Shown: piece after piece, positions 7,048 to 16,684 of the stretch
Position numbering within the stretch: position 1 is the stretch's first letter
Layout: each line of letters opens with the position of its first letter
From: an uncultured Oscillospiraceae bacterium
Lineage (GTDB): Bacteria; Bacillota; Clostridia; Oscillospirales; Acutalibacteraceae
Direction of reading: 5' to 3'
Length of the DNA: 32,637 nucleotides
Assembly: GCA_900540305.1 (NCBI GenBank)
Contig: UQFL01000018.1
Coordinates: forward strand, 1 to 32,637
Notes under the pieces: model-generated
Told to the model about the DNA's origin: nothing
What the model saw: only the letters and a program-made list of their open reading frames with translations
The model's database searches: none
Program-made: the position numbers and the translations under genes

Positions 7048-7973
7048 CAGTCAAGACCTCCCGCCCATTTTAAAAGTGTGATTATAAGAGCCATTCTCAT
7101 ATATTTGCCGTTGAGCACCTGCTCAAAATATTTTGCTCTCGGGTCATCGTCAACATCGGTTGTAATCTCGTTAACTCTCGGAAGCGGGTGCATAATGGTG
7201 AGGTCTTTTTTAGCGTTTACAAGCTTGTCTGTATCAAGAATAAACGCATCCTTATGTTTAAGATATTCATCCTCAGAGAAGAAACGCTCACGCTGAATAC
7301 GGGTCATATAAAGTATATCAAGCTCGGGCATTACATCTTCCATCTTTTCAACCTCAACATATTCCATTGAGTTTTCGTCAAGATAATCCGTCTTGATATA
7401 ATCGGGCATTGAAAGCTCTTTTGGCGCGATGAGAACGAATTTTATGTTGCTGTAACGGCACATTGCCTTTACAAGGCTGTGAACCGTTCTGCCGAATTTA
7501 AGGTCGCCGCAAAGACCGATTGTGAGATTTGAAAGTCTACCTTTTTCTCTGAAAATGGTAAGCAAATCAGTCAAAGTCTGTGTGGGATGGCTGTGACCGC
7601 CGTCGCCCGCATTGATAAGCGGAACTATGGACTTTGATGACGCTACTTTCGGTGCGCCCTCAATCGGGTGGCGCATTGCGATTATATCCGAATAGCAGGA
7701 AACTACTCTGATTGTGTCCCCTACTGTTTCACCCTTCGAAGCAGATGATGAATTTGCCTCGGAAAAGCCGAGTACGCTGCCGCCGAGTGAAAGCATTGCA
7801 GATTCAAAAGAAAGGCGTGTTCTTGTACTTGGCTCGAAAAACAGAGTTGCAAGTTTTTTACCCTCGCAGATTTTTGCGTACTTTTTATTATCGCTTATAA
7901 TATCCATTGCAAGGGCAATAAGGTTGTCTATCTCTTCAACAGTTAAATCGGTTGTATCAAGTAAATGCCGCAC
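7047..7973 (-). CDS. pyrB: Aspartate carbamoyltransferase catalytic subunit
   Basis: Condenses carbamoyl phosphate with aspartate to carbamoyl-aspartate, the committed step of UMP synthesis. The 308 aa show the carbamoyl-phosphate loop FEPSTRTRLSFE (46-57), the SSSASKGET loop (75-83), HPTQTL (129-134) and HPLPR (262-266). The start is GTG at 7973, with GGAGG at 7981-7985 seven bases upstream; the ATG at 7975 is in another frame. The adjacent pyrI implies a PyrB6I6-type allosteric holoenzyme rather than the unregulated trimer of Bacillus. Confidence 0.97.
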   Translation of the reverse strand: MRHLLDTTDLTVEEIDNLIALAMDIISDNKKYAKICEGKKLATLFFEPSTRTRLSFESAMLSLGGSVLGFSEANSSSASKGETVGDTIRVVSCYSDIIAMRHPIEGAPKVASSKSIVPLINAGDGGHSHPTQTLTDLLTIFREKGRLSNLTIGLCGDLKFGRTVHSLVKAMCRYSNIKFVLIAPKELSMPDYIKTDYLDENSMEYVEVEKMEDVMPELDILYMTRIQRERFFSEDEYLKHKDAFILDTDKLVNAKKDLTIMHPLPRVNEITTDVDDDPRAKYFEQVLNGKYMRMALIITLLKWAGGLD

Positions 7974-7991
7974 ATCTAATCCTCCTTGATA

Positions 7992-8648
7992 TTACTCCTG
8001 TGCACCGTAAGTTTTAAGATAATTCTTTATACGCTCAACATGTTCTTTGTTAGCTTCGTCAGCCTCGAGATATTCAATAATATCATATACATCAACAACG
8101 GAATATACCTGAAAACCGTATTCCTCGCCAACTTCAGATATAGCTGATTTCTCGGTCTGGCCTTTTTCTTTTCTGTCTACCATTACGAAAACAGCCGCAA
8201 CCTTTGTATCCTTAAGATTTGAAAGGATTGCTATGCTTTCTCTGATAGCAGTGCCTGCAGTAACAACATCTTCAACGATTACGATTTCTTCGCCTGCCTT
8301 TGGAACATAGCCTACGAAAACACCGCCCTCGCCGTGGTCTTTTTCCTCTTTTCTGTTAAAGAAGAAAGGCACATCAAGTCCGTGCTGAGCAAGCGCTGAA
8401 GCCGCAGAAACGCAAATCGGAATACCTTTGTATGCAGGGCCGTAAAGCACTGCTTTTTTCTCTCCGAGCTTATCAAGATAAGCCTTTGCGTAAAACTCGC
8501 CGAGTTTCTGAATCTGCGCGCCTGTTTTAATATCGCCTGCGTTTATGAAATATGGAATCTTTCTTCCGCTTTTAGCTGTGAAATCGCCGAATTTCAAAAC
8601 GCCTGCATCTTCAAGAAACTTTATAAATTCCTTTTTATAGCTTTCCAT
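7992..8648 (-). CDS. pyrE: Orotate phosphoribosyltransferase
   Basis: Adds the PRPP phosphoribosyl group to orotate to make OMP. The 218-aa type I phosphoribosyltransferase shows the PRPP-binding motif IVIVEDVVTAGTA (122-134) and the flexible loop NRKEEKDHGEGG (98-109) with its catalytic lysine and histidine. GGAGG precedes the ATG, and the gene lies 11 bp after pyrF. Directly adjacent pyrF and pyrE suit channelling of OMP. Confidence 0.97.
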   Translation of the reverse strand: MESYKKEFIKFLEDAGVLKFGDFTAKSGRKIPYFINAGDIKTGAQIQKLGEFYAKAYLDKLGEKKAVLYGPAYKGIPICVSAASALAQHGLDVPFFFNRKEEKDHGEGGVFVGYVPKAGEEIVIVEDVVTAGTAIRESIAILSNLKDTKVAAVFVMVDRKEKGQTEKSAISEVGEEYGFQVYSVVDVYDIIEYLEADEANKEHVERIKNYLKTYGAQE

Positions 8649-8659
8649 TAAAATCCTCC

Positions 8660-9358
8660 TTAGTCAACAAACTCTTTAACACAGCGGCGGTAAGCTGCAA
8701 CGGGATCGTCCGCCTGAGTAATCGGTCTGCCTACAACAATATAGTCGGAGCCGATTTCCTTTGCTTTCTCAGGAGTTGTAATACGAACCTGGTCGCCCTT
8801 ATCTCCATCTGCAAATCTAACGCCGGGAGTAACAGTTATAAACTCTTTTGAGCAAGCATCTTTAACCATGCCAGCTTCAAGCGGTGAGCAAACTACACCG
8901 TCAAGCCCTGCCTCTTTGGCGTTCTGTGCATACTTAACGATTGTGTCGTTGATTGACGCATTTATAAGAAGCTCTTTTTGCATTCTCTCCTCGCTTGTTG
9001 ATGTGAGCTGAGTTACAGCTATAAGAATCGGGCGTGTGCCGTCCTCTCTTGTAAGTCCCTCAACAGCGGCTTTCATCATTTCAACAGTGCCTGCCGCATG
9101 AAGATTAGTCATATCAACATCAAGCTTTGAAAGAACGCTCATTGCCTTTTTAACGGTATTCGGAATATCGTGAAGCTTCAAATCAAGGAAAATCTTATGA
9201 CCTCTCTTTTTTATTTCACGAACTATTGACGGACCCTCGGCATAATAAAGTTCCATGCCGATTTTTACAAAGGGCTTTTCCTCAGTAAACTTGTCCAGAA
9301 AATCAAAGGTTGCCTGTGCGCTGCTGAAGTCGCAGGCGATGATAACATCTTTTCCCAT
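8660..9358 (-). CDS. pyrF: Orotidine 5'-phosphate decarboxylase
   Basis: Decarboxylates OMP to UMP, the last step of the pathway. A 232-aa TIM barrel of the group usual in bacteria. The catalytic tetrad is clear in FLDLKLHDIPNT: Asp59, Lys61 and Asp64, with the upstream lysine in FVKIGMELYY. The phosphate gripper VGRPIT lies near the C-terminus. The start codon shares a base with the pyrD stop (TAATG), with AGGAG inside pyrD as ribosome binding site. Confidence 0.97.
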   Translation of the reverse strand: MGKDVIIACDFSSAQATFDFLDKFTEEKPFVKIGMELYYAEGPSIVREIKKRGHKIFLDLKLHDIPNTVKKAMSVLSKLDVDMTNLHAAGTVEMMKAAVEGLTREDGTRPILIAVTQLTSTSEERMQKELLINASINDTIVKYAQNAKEAGLDGVVCSPLEAGMVKDACSKEFITVTPGVRFADGDKGDQVRITTPEKAKEIGSDYIVVGRPITQADDPVAAYRRCVKEFVD

Positions 9359-10269
9359 TAATCCACCACTCCTATAATATCGCTTATTTTCTCTATGCCA
9401 AGCTTTTCACATTCACGGGGCAGAGCCTCGATTATGTTTTTGCAGGCATAGGGGTCAACAAGATTTGCGGCGCCCACCTGAACAGCAGTTGCGCCAGCCA
9501 TCATCATTTCAATAACATCCGCCGCAGTTGATACACCGCCGCAACCCATAACGGGTATTGAGCAGGCTTTTGAAACCTGATATACCATTCTGACAGCTAC
9601 GGGGAAAACAGCATCTCCCGAAAAGCCGCCCATTTTATTGGCTATAACAGGCTTGCGCCTTTTTGTATCAATTCTCATACCGAGGAGCGTATTAATAAGG
9701 CAGATACCGTCCGCCCCTGCTTCCTCGCACGCTTTTGCTATTGAAACTATATCGGTTACATTGGGAGAAAGCTTGATTACAACGGGTTTTGTTGTAACAG
9801 CCTTTACAGCCCTTGTTACCTCTGCCGCACAGTCAGGGTCTGTTCCGAAGCTCATTCCGCCGCCGTGAACATTGGGGCAGCTTACATTTACCTCAAGTAT
9901 TCCGACCTGCTCCTCTTTATCAAGAAGTGAACATGTATAGGCGTAATCATCAACAGAAAAACCGCTGACATTTGCGATGACTTTTTTATGGAAATATTCT
10001 TTCATCTCGGGGAGTTCGTGCTCGATAACATGATGAACGCCGGGATTTTGAAGACCAACGGCATTTATCATTCCGTTTTTGCACTCCGCAATTCGAGGGG
10101 TGGGATTGCCGAAACGCTCATCCTTTGTTGTGCCCTTGAACGAAAACGAGCCGAGAATATTTATATCGTAAAAATCCTTAAATTCCTTGCCGAAGCCGAA
10201 AGTGCCGCTTGCGGGAACTACGGGATTATCCATTTTCATTGAGCAAAATTCAACAGATAAATCTACCAT
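9358..10269 (-). CDS. pyrD: Dihydroorotate dehydrogenase B, catalytic subunit
   Basis: FMN enzyme oxidising dihydroorotate to orotate. The 303-aa barrel shows SGTFGFGKEF near the start, Asn/Ser/Cys in NVSCPN (128-133) with catalytic Cys131, and the FMN phosphate region GCGGVST followed by AVQVGAANL. A catalytic Cys marks class 1, and the adjacent PyrK marks class 1B, which passes electrons to NAD+. The start lies 7 bp inside pyrK, behind GGGAGGAG. Confidence 0.96.
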   Translation of the reverse strand: MVDLSVEFCSMKMDNPVVPASGTFGFGKEFKDFYDINILGSFSFKGTTKDERFGNPTPRIAECKNGMINAVGLQNPGVHHVIEHELPEMKEYFHKKVIANVSGFSVDDYAYTCSLLDKEEQVGILEVNVSCPNVHGGGMSFGTDPDCAAEVTRAVKAVTTKPVVIKLSPNVTDIVSIAKACEEAGADGICLINTLLGMRIDTKRRKPVIANKMGGFSGDAVFPVAVRMVYQVSKACSIPVMGCGGVSTAADVIEMMMAGATAVQVGAANLVDPYACKNIIEALPRECEKLGIEKISDIIGVVD

Positions 10270-10997
10270 ATAATCTCCTCCCTTACAAGCACGGGGCCGT
10301 CTTTACAAATTCTCTTGTTGCCGTACTTTGTTTTACAAGAACAACCCATACAAGCGCCGAAACCGCATCCCATACGCTCCTCAAAGCTGTACTGACCCGA
10401 TGTCTTTGCAACCGACTCAATTGCCTTAAACATAGGCATAGGGCCGCAGGTGAAGAAATAATCGTAATCATCGGGCATAGCGTCTGTTACAAAACCTTTC
10501 ACGCCATAACTTCCGTCTGCCGTTGCAATTATGACTTCTGCGCCGAGCGCTTTAAATTCATTTTCGTAAAAAATCTCTTCTTTTTTATTAAAGCCGAGAA
10601 TAACGGTGGGCTTTATCCCCTTTTCAATAATGCGCTTTGCAAGATTATAAAGAGGAGGCACACCCACGCCGCCGCCTATTAAAAGCGGCTTTTTATATTC
10701 TGCTTTATTTATATCATAGCCGTTGCCGAGACCTGTAAGGCAATCGAGCGTTTCGCCCGCACTCATTTCAGACATCTGCTGAGTGCCCTCGCCGACTACC
10801 TTATAGATTATTGTAACGGTGTTTTCGCTGTAATCGCAGACGGAAATGGGACGGCGCAGAAATTTTCCCTCAAGCTTAATATTGATAAACTGACCGGGGG
10901 CGGTTATATACTGTGTGTCGCCCTCGAGCACCATCTCAAAAACATCTGCAGTAAGCTGATTATTTGAAATTATTTTATAAATACCCTGTTTGTACAT
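10263..10997 (-). CDS. pyrK: Dihydroorotate dehydrogenase B, electron transfer subunit
   Basis: FAD and 2Fe-2S subunit that takes electrons from PyrD to NAD+. In 244 aa: the FAD motif RRPIS (48-52), the nucleotide-binding stretch IGGGVGVPP (107-115), CGPMPM (184-189), and a C-terminal cluster with Cys211, Cys216, Cys219 and Cys231 (C-x4-C-x2-C-x11-C); Cys221 is extra. Six bp after carB and overlapping pyrD by 7 bp. Its presence suits an anaerobe that needs no quinone for pyrimidine synthesis. Confidence 0.96.
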   Translation of the reverse strand: MYKQGIYKIISNNQLTADVFEMVLEGDTQYITAPGQFINIKLEGKFLRRPISVCDYSENTVTIIYKVVGEGTQQMSEMSAGETLDCLTGLGNGYDINKAEYKKPLLIGGGVGVPPLYNLAKRIIEKGIKPTVILGFNKKEEIFYENEFKALGAEVIIATADGSYGVKGFVTDAMPDDYDYFFTCGPMPMFKAIESVAKTSGQYSFEERMGCGFGACMGCSCKTKYGNKRICKDGPVLVREEIIW

Positions 10998-11003
10998 AAA
11001 CGA

Positions 11004-14000
11004 TTACTCCGCATCTATTGTTGATACACCGAGTGTTATTTCCTCAAGAACATCAAGAAGAACTTTAACGGTATCAAGCGAGGTGAACATTGTTACATTG
11101 TTCTCAACAGCCGCACGGCGAATTTCAGAGCCGTCTGAATGGCTGTCGCCGTGGCTTACATCAATTGTGTTAATAACATATGATATATGACCCTGACGAA
11201 GTGCGAGAAGAATTTCATCGCTGTCATCCTCTGTGAGTTTTGCACGCACTCTTGTGCGGATACCGTGCTTTTTAAGGAACTGAGCCGTGCCCTCTGTTGC
11301 CTCGATATTAAAGCCGAGATCATAGAAACGCTTGATAAGCGGAAGTGCGGCAGGCTTGTCGTTATCAGCAATGGTAACAAGCACTGTGCCGTAGTTTGAC
11401 ACATTCATTCCGCTTGCCTGAATTGCTTTATAAAGCGCGCGGGTGAGTGATTTATCATAGCCTATTGCCTCACCTGTTGATTTCATTTCGGGTGAAAGAT
11501 AGGTATCCATTCCCTTGAGTTTTGAGAATGAGAACGCAGGAGCTTTAACATACCAGCGTTTTTTCTCCTCGGGGTAAACCTTGTCTATTCCCTGCTCTTT
11601 AAGGCTGTGACCAAGAATAACTCTTGTTGCAATATCAGCCATCGGGATAGAAGTTGCCTTAGAAAGGAAAGGCACTGTTCTTGAAGAACGGGGGTTAACC
11701 TCGATTACATATACATCGTCATTATTGTCTGCAATGAACTGAATGTTGAAAAGACCGATTATATTAATCGCCTTGCCGAGTTTAACGGTGTAGTCGATAA
11801 TCTTATCCTTAACTGCCTGTGATACAGAGAATGTGGGATAAATTGAGATTGAGTCACCGCTGTGAACACCTGTTTTCTCAACATGCTCCATAATACCGGG
11901 GATAAAGACATCGTTGCCGTCGCAAATAGCGTCAACCTCAAGTTCTTTACCCATAATATATTTATCAACAAGAACGGGCTGTTCTGTATTGATTTCAACG
12001 GCTGTCTGGAGATAGTGGCGCAGGCTTTCCTCGTTTGCAACAATCTGCATTGCTCTACCGCCGAGAACGAATGACGGGCGGACAAGTACGGGATAACCTA
12101 TCTGCTCTGCTACCTTTACGCCCTCTTCAATATCTGTTACAGCAAGACCCTTGGGCTGTGGGATGCCGAGGTCGTTCATAACCTTTTCAAATGAATCTCT
12201 GTTTTCAGCTCTGTCGATAGCTTCAACATCTGTTCCGATAATCGGAACGCCGAGAGCGTCAAGCGGAGGTGCAAGGTTGATTGCTGTCTGACCGCCGAGA
12301 GATACAACAATACCGAGCGGATTTTCAAGCTCGATGATATTCATAACATCTTCAACTGTGAGCGGCTCGAAATAGAGCTTGTCCGATGTTGTATAGTCTG
12401 TTGAAACTGTTTCGGGGTTGTTGTTGATGATAATAGCCTCGTAACCTGCGTTTCTGATAGACCAAATAGCGTGAACGGTTGAATAGTCGAACTCAACGCC
12501 CTGACCGATTCTGATAGGACCTGAGCCGAGAACTATAATCTTCTTTTTATCTGAAACGATACTCTCGTTTTCCTCTTCATAAGTTGAGTAGAAATACGGA
12601 ACATAGGAATCAAACTCAGAAGCACAGGTATCAATCATCTTATATACAGGGAAAATCTTGTTTTCCTTGCGCATTTTGAAAATATCTGCTTCTGACTTGT
12701 CCCAGCACATTCCGATAAACTTATCGGAAACGCCCATTTTCTTAGCGTCACGAAGAACTGAAACATCGTCCTTATTCTCTTTAAGCACTTTTTCAAAATC
12801 AACTATGTTCTTGAATTTCTCAATGAAGAACATATCAATCTTAGTTGCGTTGTAAATGAGAATAGGGTCAACATTAAGGCGTATAAGCTGAGCGATAGCA
12901 TAAAGTCTGTCATCAGTGCCGATTTTGATATAATCAAGAAGTTCGGCTACGGTGTAATCATCAAACTTTTTGCTGTAAAGGTGGCAAACGCCTGTTTCAA
13001 GAGAGCGGACTGCTTTAAGAAGGCTCTCCTCCATTGTTCTGCCGATAGCCATAACCTCACCCGTTGCTTTCATCTGGGTGTTAAGGCTGTTGTTTGCGTC
13101 TGCGAATTTATCGAACGGGAAACGAGCGATTTTTGTTACAACATAGTCGAGTGTAGGCTCAAATGACGCAGGTGTGTTTGCAATCTGGATTTCATCAAGG
13201 TGCATACCAACGGCAATTTTAGCAGAAACCCTTGCGATGGGATAACCCGAAGCCTTTGAAGCAAGCGCTGAAGAACGGGATACACGGGGGTTAACCTCGA
13301 TGAGATAATACTGGAATGAATGGGGGTCGAGCGAAAACTGAACATTGCAGCCGCCCTCGATTTCAAGCTCTCTGATTATGCGAAGAGCAGAATCACGGAG
13401 CATATGATATTCTTTATTTGTAAGAGTCTGCGAGGGGCAAACTACAACGGAGTCACCCGTATGAATACCAACGGGGTCGATGTTTTCCATATTACAAATT
13501 GTAATAGCCGTATCGTTTGCGTCACGCATTACTTCGTATTCAATTTCTTTATAACCTTTAATGCTCTTTTCAACAAGAACCTGATTTACGGGAGAGAGTG
13601 CAAGCGCATTTTTGAGCATAAGAGCGCATTCCTCTTCATTATCAGCAAAGCCGCCGCCCGTACCGCCGAGAGTAAATGCGGGTCTGAGTACAACGGGATA
13701 GCCAATTTCAGCCGCAATTCTCAAACCATCCTCAAGATTATCGCAAATGTCGGACGGAAGTACAGGCTCACCGAGCTTTTCGCAAAGCTCCTTGAAAAGT
13801 TCTCTGTCCTCCGCTCTTTCGATAGCCTCAAAACGAGTGCCGAGAATCTCAACATCGCACTCCTTGAGAACGCCTTTTTTAGCAAGCTGAACTGCAAGGT
13901 TAAGACCAGTCTGACCGCCGAGTGACGGAAGAATAGCGTCAGGGCGCTCATGTCTAATAATTCTTGCAACATATTCAAGATTGAGGGGTTCCATATAAAC

Positions 14001-14189
14001 CTTGTCCGCAATTTGAGTATCCGTCATAATGGTGGCGGGGTTTGAGTTGATAAGAACTACCTCGTAGCCCTCTTCTTTAAGAGAAAGACACGCCTGTGTT
14101 CCCGAGTAGTCGAACTCGGCAGCCTGCCCGATAATAATAGGACCTGAGCCTATAACAAGTACCTTGTGTATATCAGTGCGCTTAGGCAT
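11004..14189 (-). CDS. carB: Carbamoyl phosphate synthase large subunit
   Basis: Makes carbamoyl phosphate from bicarbonate, ATP and ammonia delivered by CarA. The 1061 aa are full length and show internal duplication: GQAAEFDYSGTQA (21-33) in the first ATP-grasp half and GQGVEFDYSTVHA in the second, each followed by SLGGQT. The C-terminal 120 or so residues are the MGS-like allosteric domain (ALPLIKRFYDLGF, then ATEGT), where UMP or PRPP usually acts. Starts one base after carA. No sign of truncation. Only one car pair is in the window, so it may also feed arginine synthesis. Confidence 0.98.
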   Translation of the reverse strand: MPKRTDIHKVLVIGSGPIIIGQAAEFDYSGTQACLSLKEEGYEVVLINSNPATIMTDTQIADKVYMEPLNLEYVARIIRHERPDAILPSLGGQTGLNLAVQLAKKGVLKECDVEILGTRFEAIERAEDRELFKELCEKLGEPVLPSDICDNLEDGLRIAAEIGYPVVLRPAFTLGGTGGGFADNEEECALMLKNALALSPVNQVLVEKSIKGYKEIEYEVMRDANDTAITICNMENIDPVGIHTGDSVVVCPSQTLTNKEYHMLRDSALRIIRELEIEGGCNVQFSLDPHSFQYYLIEVNPRVSRSSALASKASGYPIARVSAKIAVGMHLDEIQIANTPASFEPTLDYVVTKIARFPFDKFADANNSLNTQMKATGEVMAIGRTMEESLLKAVRSLETGVCHLYSKKFDDYTVAELLDYIKIGTDDRLYAIAQLIRLNVDPILIYNATKIDMFFIEKFKNIVDFEKVLKENKDDVSVLRDAKKMGVSDKFIGMCWDKSEADIFKMRKENKIFPVYKMIDTCASEFDSYVPYFYSTYEEENESIVSDKKKIIVLGSGPIRIGQGVEFDYSTVHAIWSIRNAGYEAIIINNNPETVSTDYTTSDKLYFEPLTVEDVMNIIELENPLGIVVSLGGQTAINLAPPLDALGVPIIGTDVEAIDRAENRDSFEKVMNDLGIPQPKGLAVTDIEEGVKVAEQIGYPVLVRPSFVLGGRAMQIVANEESLRHYLQTAVEINTEQPVLVDKYIMGKELEVDAICDGNDVFIPGIMEHVEKTGVHSGDSISIYPTFSVSQAVKDKIIDYTVKLGKAINIIGLFNIQFIADNNDDVYVIEVNPRSSRTVPFLSKATSIPMADIATRVILGHSLKEQGIDKVYPEEKKRWYVKAPAFSFSKLKGMDTYLSPEMKSTGEAIGYDKSLTRALYKAIQASGMNVSNYGTVLVTIADNDKPAALPLIKRFYDLGFNIEATEGTAQFLKKHGIRTRVRAKLTEDDSDEILLALRQGHISYVINTIDVSHGDSHSDGSEIRRAAVENNVTMFTSLDTVKVLLDVLEEITLGVSTIDAE

Positions 14190-14190
14190 A

Positions 14191-15279
14191 TTACTCCGCC
14201 TCCTTTTCCATCATTTTAATAAATTTATCAAAGAGATATTCGCTGTCCTGCGGACCCGGTGCGCTTTCGGGGTGATACTGAACTGAAAACAGCTTGTTTT
14301 CTGCACTCTCTACACCCTCGGCAGTATTGTCGAGCAGATTTTTATGTGTAAGCGTAAGCTCTGTCCCTTTAAGTGAATCAGCGTCTACGGCATATGAATG
14401 GTTTTGAGATGTGATTTCAATTTTACCCGTTTCAAGATTCATTACGGGGTGGTTTCCGCCTCTGTGACCGAACTTCATTTTGAAAGTCTTTGCGCCGAGT
14501 GCGAGTGAAATCATCTGATGGCCAAGGCAGATACCGAAAATCGGAAGCTTGCCTTTAAGTTCTTTGACAACATTGATAACAGTTGTTACATCCTCCGGGT
14601 TTCCGGGACCGTTTGAAAGGAAAAGTCCGTCTGGGCGCATCTTCATTATCTCTTCTGCCGTTGTGTTATAGGGAACAACAGCGACATTACAACCCTTTTC
14701 GTTGAGTTTTCTGATAATGTTGAGTTTGATTCCGCAGTCTATTGCAACAACATCATATTTATGATTCGGTGTTCTTGAATACCAGCGTTTTTTGCAGGAA
14801 ACACGGGACACCATATCAGTTGGGATTTTATAAGCCTTTACCTTTGCAAGCGCTTCTTCATAAGGAGTTGAAGCGTCTGTGATTATAACCTTCTGGCTTC
14901 CCTCGTCTCTGATAATTCTTGTGATTTTTCTTGTATCAACTCCGCTGATACCGGGAATTGAATATTCGTCAAGCACTTCGGAAAGAGTTTTTGTATATCT
15001 GAAATTTGACGGAAGGTCGTTATACTCCCTTACAATAAGACCGCCCATGGTGGGAATTTTTGTTTCATAGTCTTCATCTGTCATTCCGTAGTTTCCGATA
15101 AGCGGATAAGTCATGCAAACCATTTGGTCTGTATATGACGGGTCTGAAACGATTTCCTGATAACCTACCATTGAGGTATTGAAAACCAACTCGTTTATAG
15201 ACTCTTTATCGGCGCCGAAGCCCCAGCCGTAAAATTCGCAGCCGTTTTCAAGCACGATTTTTTTGTTATATGGCTTCAT
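14191..15279 (-). CDS. carA: Carbamoyl phosphate synthase small subunit
   Basis: Class I glutamine amidotransferase that releases ammonia for CarB. Numbering from ATG 15279 (362 aa): the N-terminal CarA domain holds VGYQEIVSDPSY, and the amidotransferase domain has the nucleophile Cys251 in GICLGHQ with His336 and Glu338 in QYHPE completing the triad. An upstream in-frame TTG at 15285 is only about 3 bases from AGGAG, whereas ATG 15279 sits 9 bases from it, so the ATG is preferred. This start lies 14 bp inside pyrC. Confidence 0.97.
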   Translation of the reverse strand: MKPYNKKIVLENGCEFYGWGFGADKESINELVFNTSMVGYQEIVSDPSYTDQMVCMTYPLIGNYGMTDEDYETKIPTMGGLIVREYNDLPSNFRYTKTLSEVLDEYSIPGISGVDTRKITRIIRDEGSQKVIITDASTPYEEALAKVKAYKIPTDMVSRVSCKKRWYSRTPNHKYDVVAIDCGIKLNIIRKLNEKGCNVAVVPYNTTAEEIMKMRPDGLFLSNGPGNPEDVTTVINVVKELKGKLPIFGICLGHQMISLALGAKTFKMKFGHRGGNHPVMNLETGKIEITSQNHSYAVDADSLKGTELTLTHKNLLDNTAEGVESAENKLFSVQYHPESAPGPQDSEYLFDKFIKMMEKEAE

Positions 15280-16540
15280 ACACAATTTCTCCTCTCTTCA
15301 ATGTCATTACATTCTCTCCGTAAAGCTCCCAGCCTTCAAACGGCGTTGCCCTTCCCATTGTAACAAATTTTTCAGGGTCAACAGTCCATTTCTTTTCAAG
15401 GTCTAAGACGCACAAATCAGCAGGCGCACCTGCCTTGATTTCTCCGCCCTCGATATTGAAAATCTTTCTTGGGGTTACGGCCATCATTTCAATAAGTTTT
15501 TCAAGCGTGATAACGCCTGTTTTAACAAGTTTAGTATACAGCACGGGGAACGCCGTTTCAAGTCCTACAACGCCCATTGCACTCTTTTCAAGACCCTTTG
15601 ACTTTTCCTCTCTGCTGTGGGGCGCATGGTCTGTTGCGATAACATCTATCGTAGAATCCAGCACGCCCTCTATAAGCGCTTTCATATCCTCTTTTGAGCG
15701 AAGCGGCGGGTTCATTTTAAATCTGCCGTCCTCCTGCAAATCCTCATCGCACATAGTGAGATAATGCGGAGCGGTTTCGCAGGTGACTTTAACTCCCCTC
15801 GCCTTTGCTTTTCTGATAATATCAACGCTTTCTTTTGTTGAAATATGGCACACATGGTAACGGCAGCCTGTCTCTTCAGCGAGTTTGCAGTCTCTTTCAA
15901 TCTGCGCCCATTCGCTTTCGCTGCATATACCTTTGTGGTTATGCGCCTTACAGTATTCGCCGTCATGAATATAGCCGCCCTTTAAAAGCTCGTTAACTTC
16001 GCAGTGTGCGGATATAATCAAATCTTCCTTTGCGCATTTTTCCATAGCCTCTTTCATAAGCTCGCCTGTCTGCACGCCTGTGCCGTCATCGGAAAAGCCA
16101 ATCGCCTTATCTTTCAAGGAAGAAAAATCTACGCATTCGCCTCTTCCGAGCCTGCCCTTTGTTATTGAAGCAAATGGGAAAACATCTATAACAGCGTCTT
16201 TTTCAATAATATCAAGCTGTTTTTGAATATTCTCCACGCAGTCGGGTACAGGGTTTAAATTAGGCATTGAGCAAACAGCGGTATATCCTGCCCTTGCAGC
16301 GGCAGATGTTCCCGATTTAATTGTTTCCTTATAAGAAAAACCGGGCTCTCGAAGATGAACATGAACATCAACAAAACCCGGAATTAAAAAGTATTTAAAA
16401 TTAAAATCAAAAACACGATCTGCCCCATCGCAAGAAATGGAGTTACCAAGGCTGTGAATTTTAGAATCTTCTATCAGTACATCTGAATTTTTGAAAACGC
16501 CGCCTGTGTAAACAACAGCATTTCTGATAAGCAATTTCAT
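15266..16540 (-). CDS. pyrC: Dihydroorotase (class I)
   Basis: Cyclises carbamoyl-aspartate to dihydroorotate. A 424-aa zinc amidohydrolase of the long class I type found in Bacillota: HVHLREPG with His60 and His62, FSDDGTG with Asp151 (metal ligand in the Bacillus anthracis enzyme), His179 in SAHCE, His232 in CHIST, and the catalytic Asp304 in ATDHAPH. All ligands are intact, so it is an active enzyme rather than an inactive PyrC'. First gene of the nine-gene pyr operon, about 18 bases after the predicted transcription start, with AGAGG before the ATG. Confidence 0.97.
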   Translation of the reverse strand: MKLLIRNAVVYTGGVFKNSDVLIEDSKIHSLGNSISCDGADRVFDFNFKYFLIPGFVDVHVHLREPGFSYKETIKSGTSAAARAGYTAVCSMPNLNPVPDCVENIQKQLDIIEKDAVIDVFPFASITKGRLGRGECVDFSSLKDKAIGFSDDGTGVQTGELMKEAMEKCAKEDLIISAHCEVNELLKGGYIHDGEYCKAHNHKGICSESEWAQIERDCKLAEETGCRYHVCHISTKESVDIIRKAKARGVKVTCETAPHYLTMCDEDLQEDGRFKMNPPLRSKEDMKALIEGVLDSTIDVIATDHAPHSREEKSKGLEKSAMGVVGLETAFPVLYTKLVKTGVITLEKLIEMMAVTPRKIFNIEGGEIKAGAPADLCVLDLEKKWTVDPEKFVTMGRATPFEGWELYGENVMTLKRGEIVYEAI

Positions 16541-16564
16541 AAAACCATACCTCTCGTTTTAGCT

Positions 16565-16593
16565 ATTATATATTATACATTGCTCTAAGTCAA
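16565..16593 (-). promoter_or_regulatory. Promoter of the pyr operon
   Basis: On the minus strand TTGACT (16593-16588), 17-bp spacer, TATAAT (16570-16565). Transcription is expected near 16558, within a run of four A, giving a leader of only about 18 nt before pyrC. There is no room for a PyrR-type antiterminator/terminator leader. Confidence 0.85.
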
Positions 16594-16684
16594 TTACAAA
16601 TTTATTACAAACTTTATTTTTTTATTGAAGCATTTTTAATATTTTATTACACTATTATAAAATTTCAATTCGGAGATGCAGTAT

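Noticed and set aside
10209..10682. 157-codon open frame on the plus strand across pyrK and pyrD
   Set aside because: Antisense to two intact pyr genes, Cys/His-rich as expected of a complementary frame, no initiation signal.
13320..13925. 201-codon open frame on the plus strand inside carB
   Set aside because: Antisense to a full-length, motif-complete carB, with no ribosome binding site and no recognisable family; a shadow frame.
16541..16684. PyrR attenuator or riboswitch in the divergent gap between pyrC and the GH4 gene
   Set aside because: The gap is AT-rich with no stable hairpin; the pyr promoter lies too close to pyrC to leave room for a leader.
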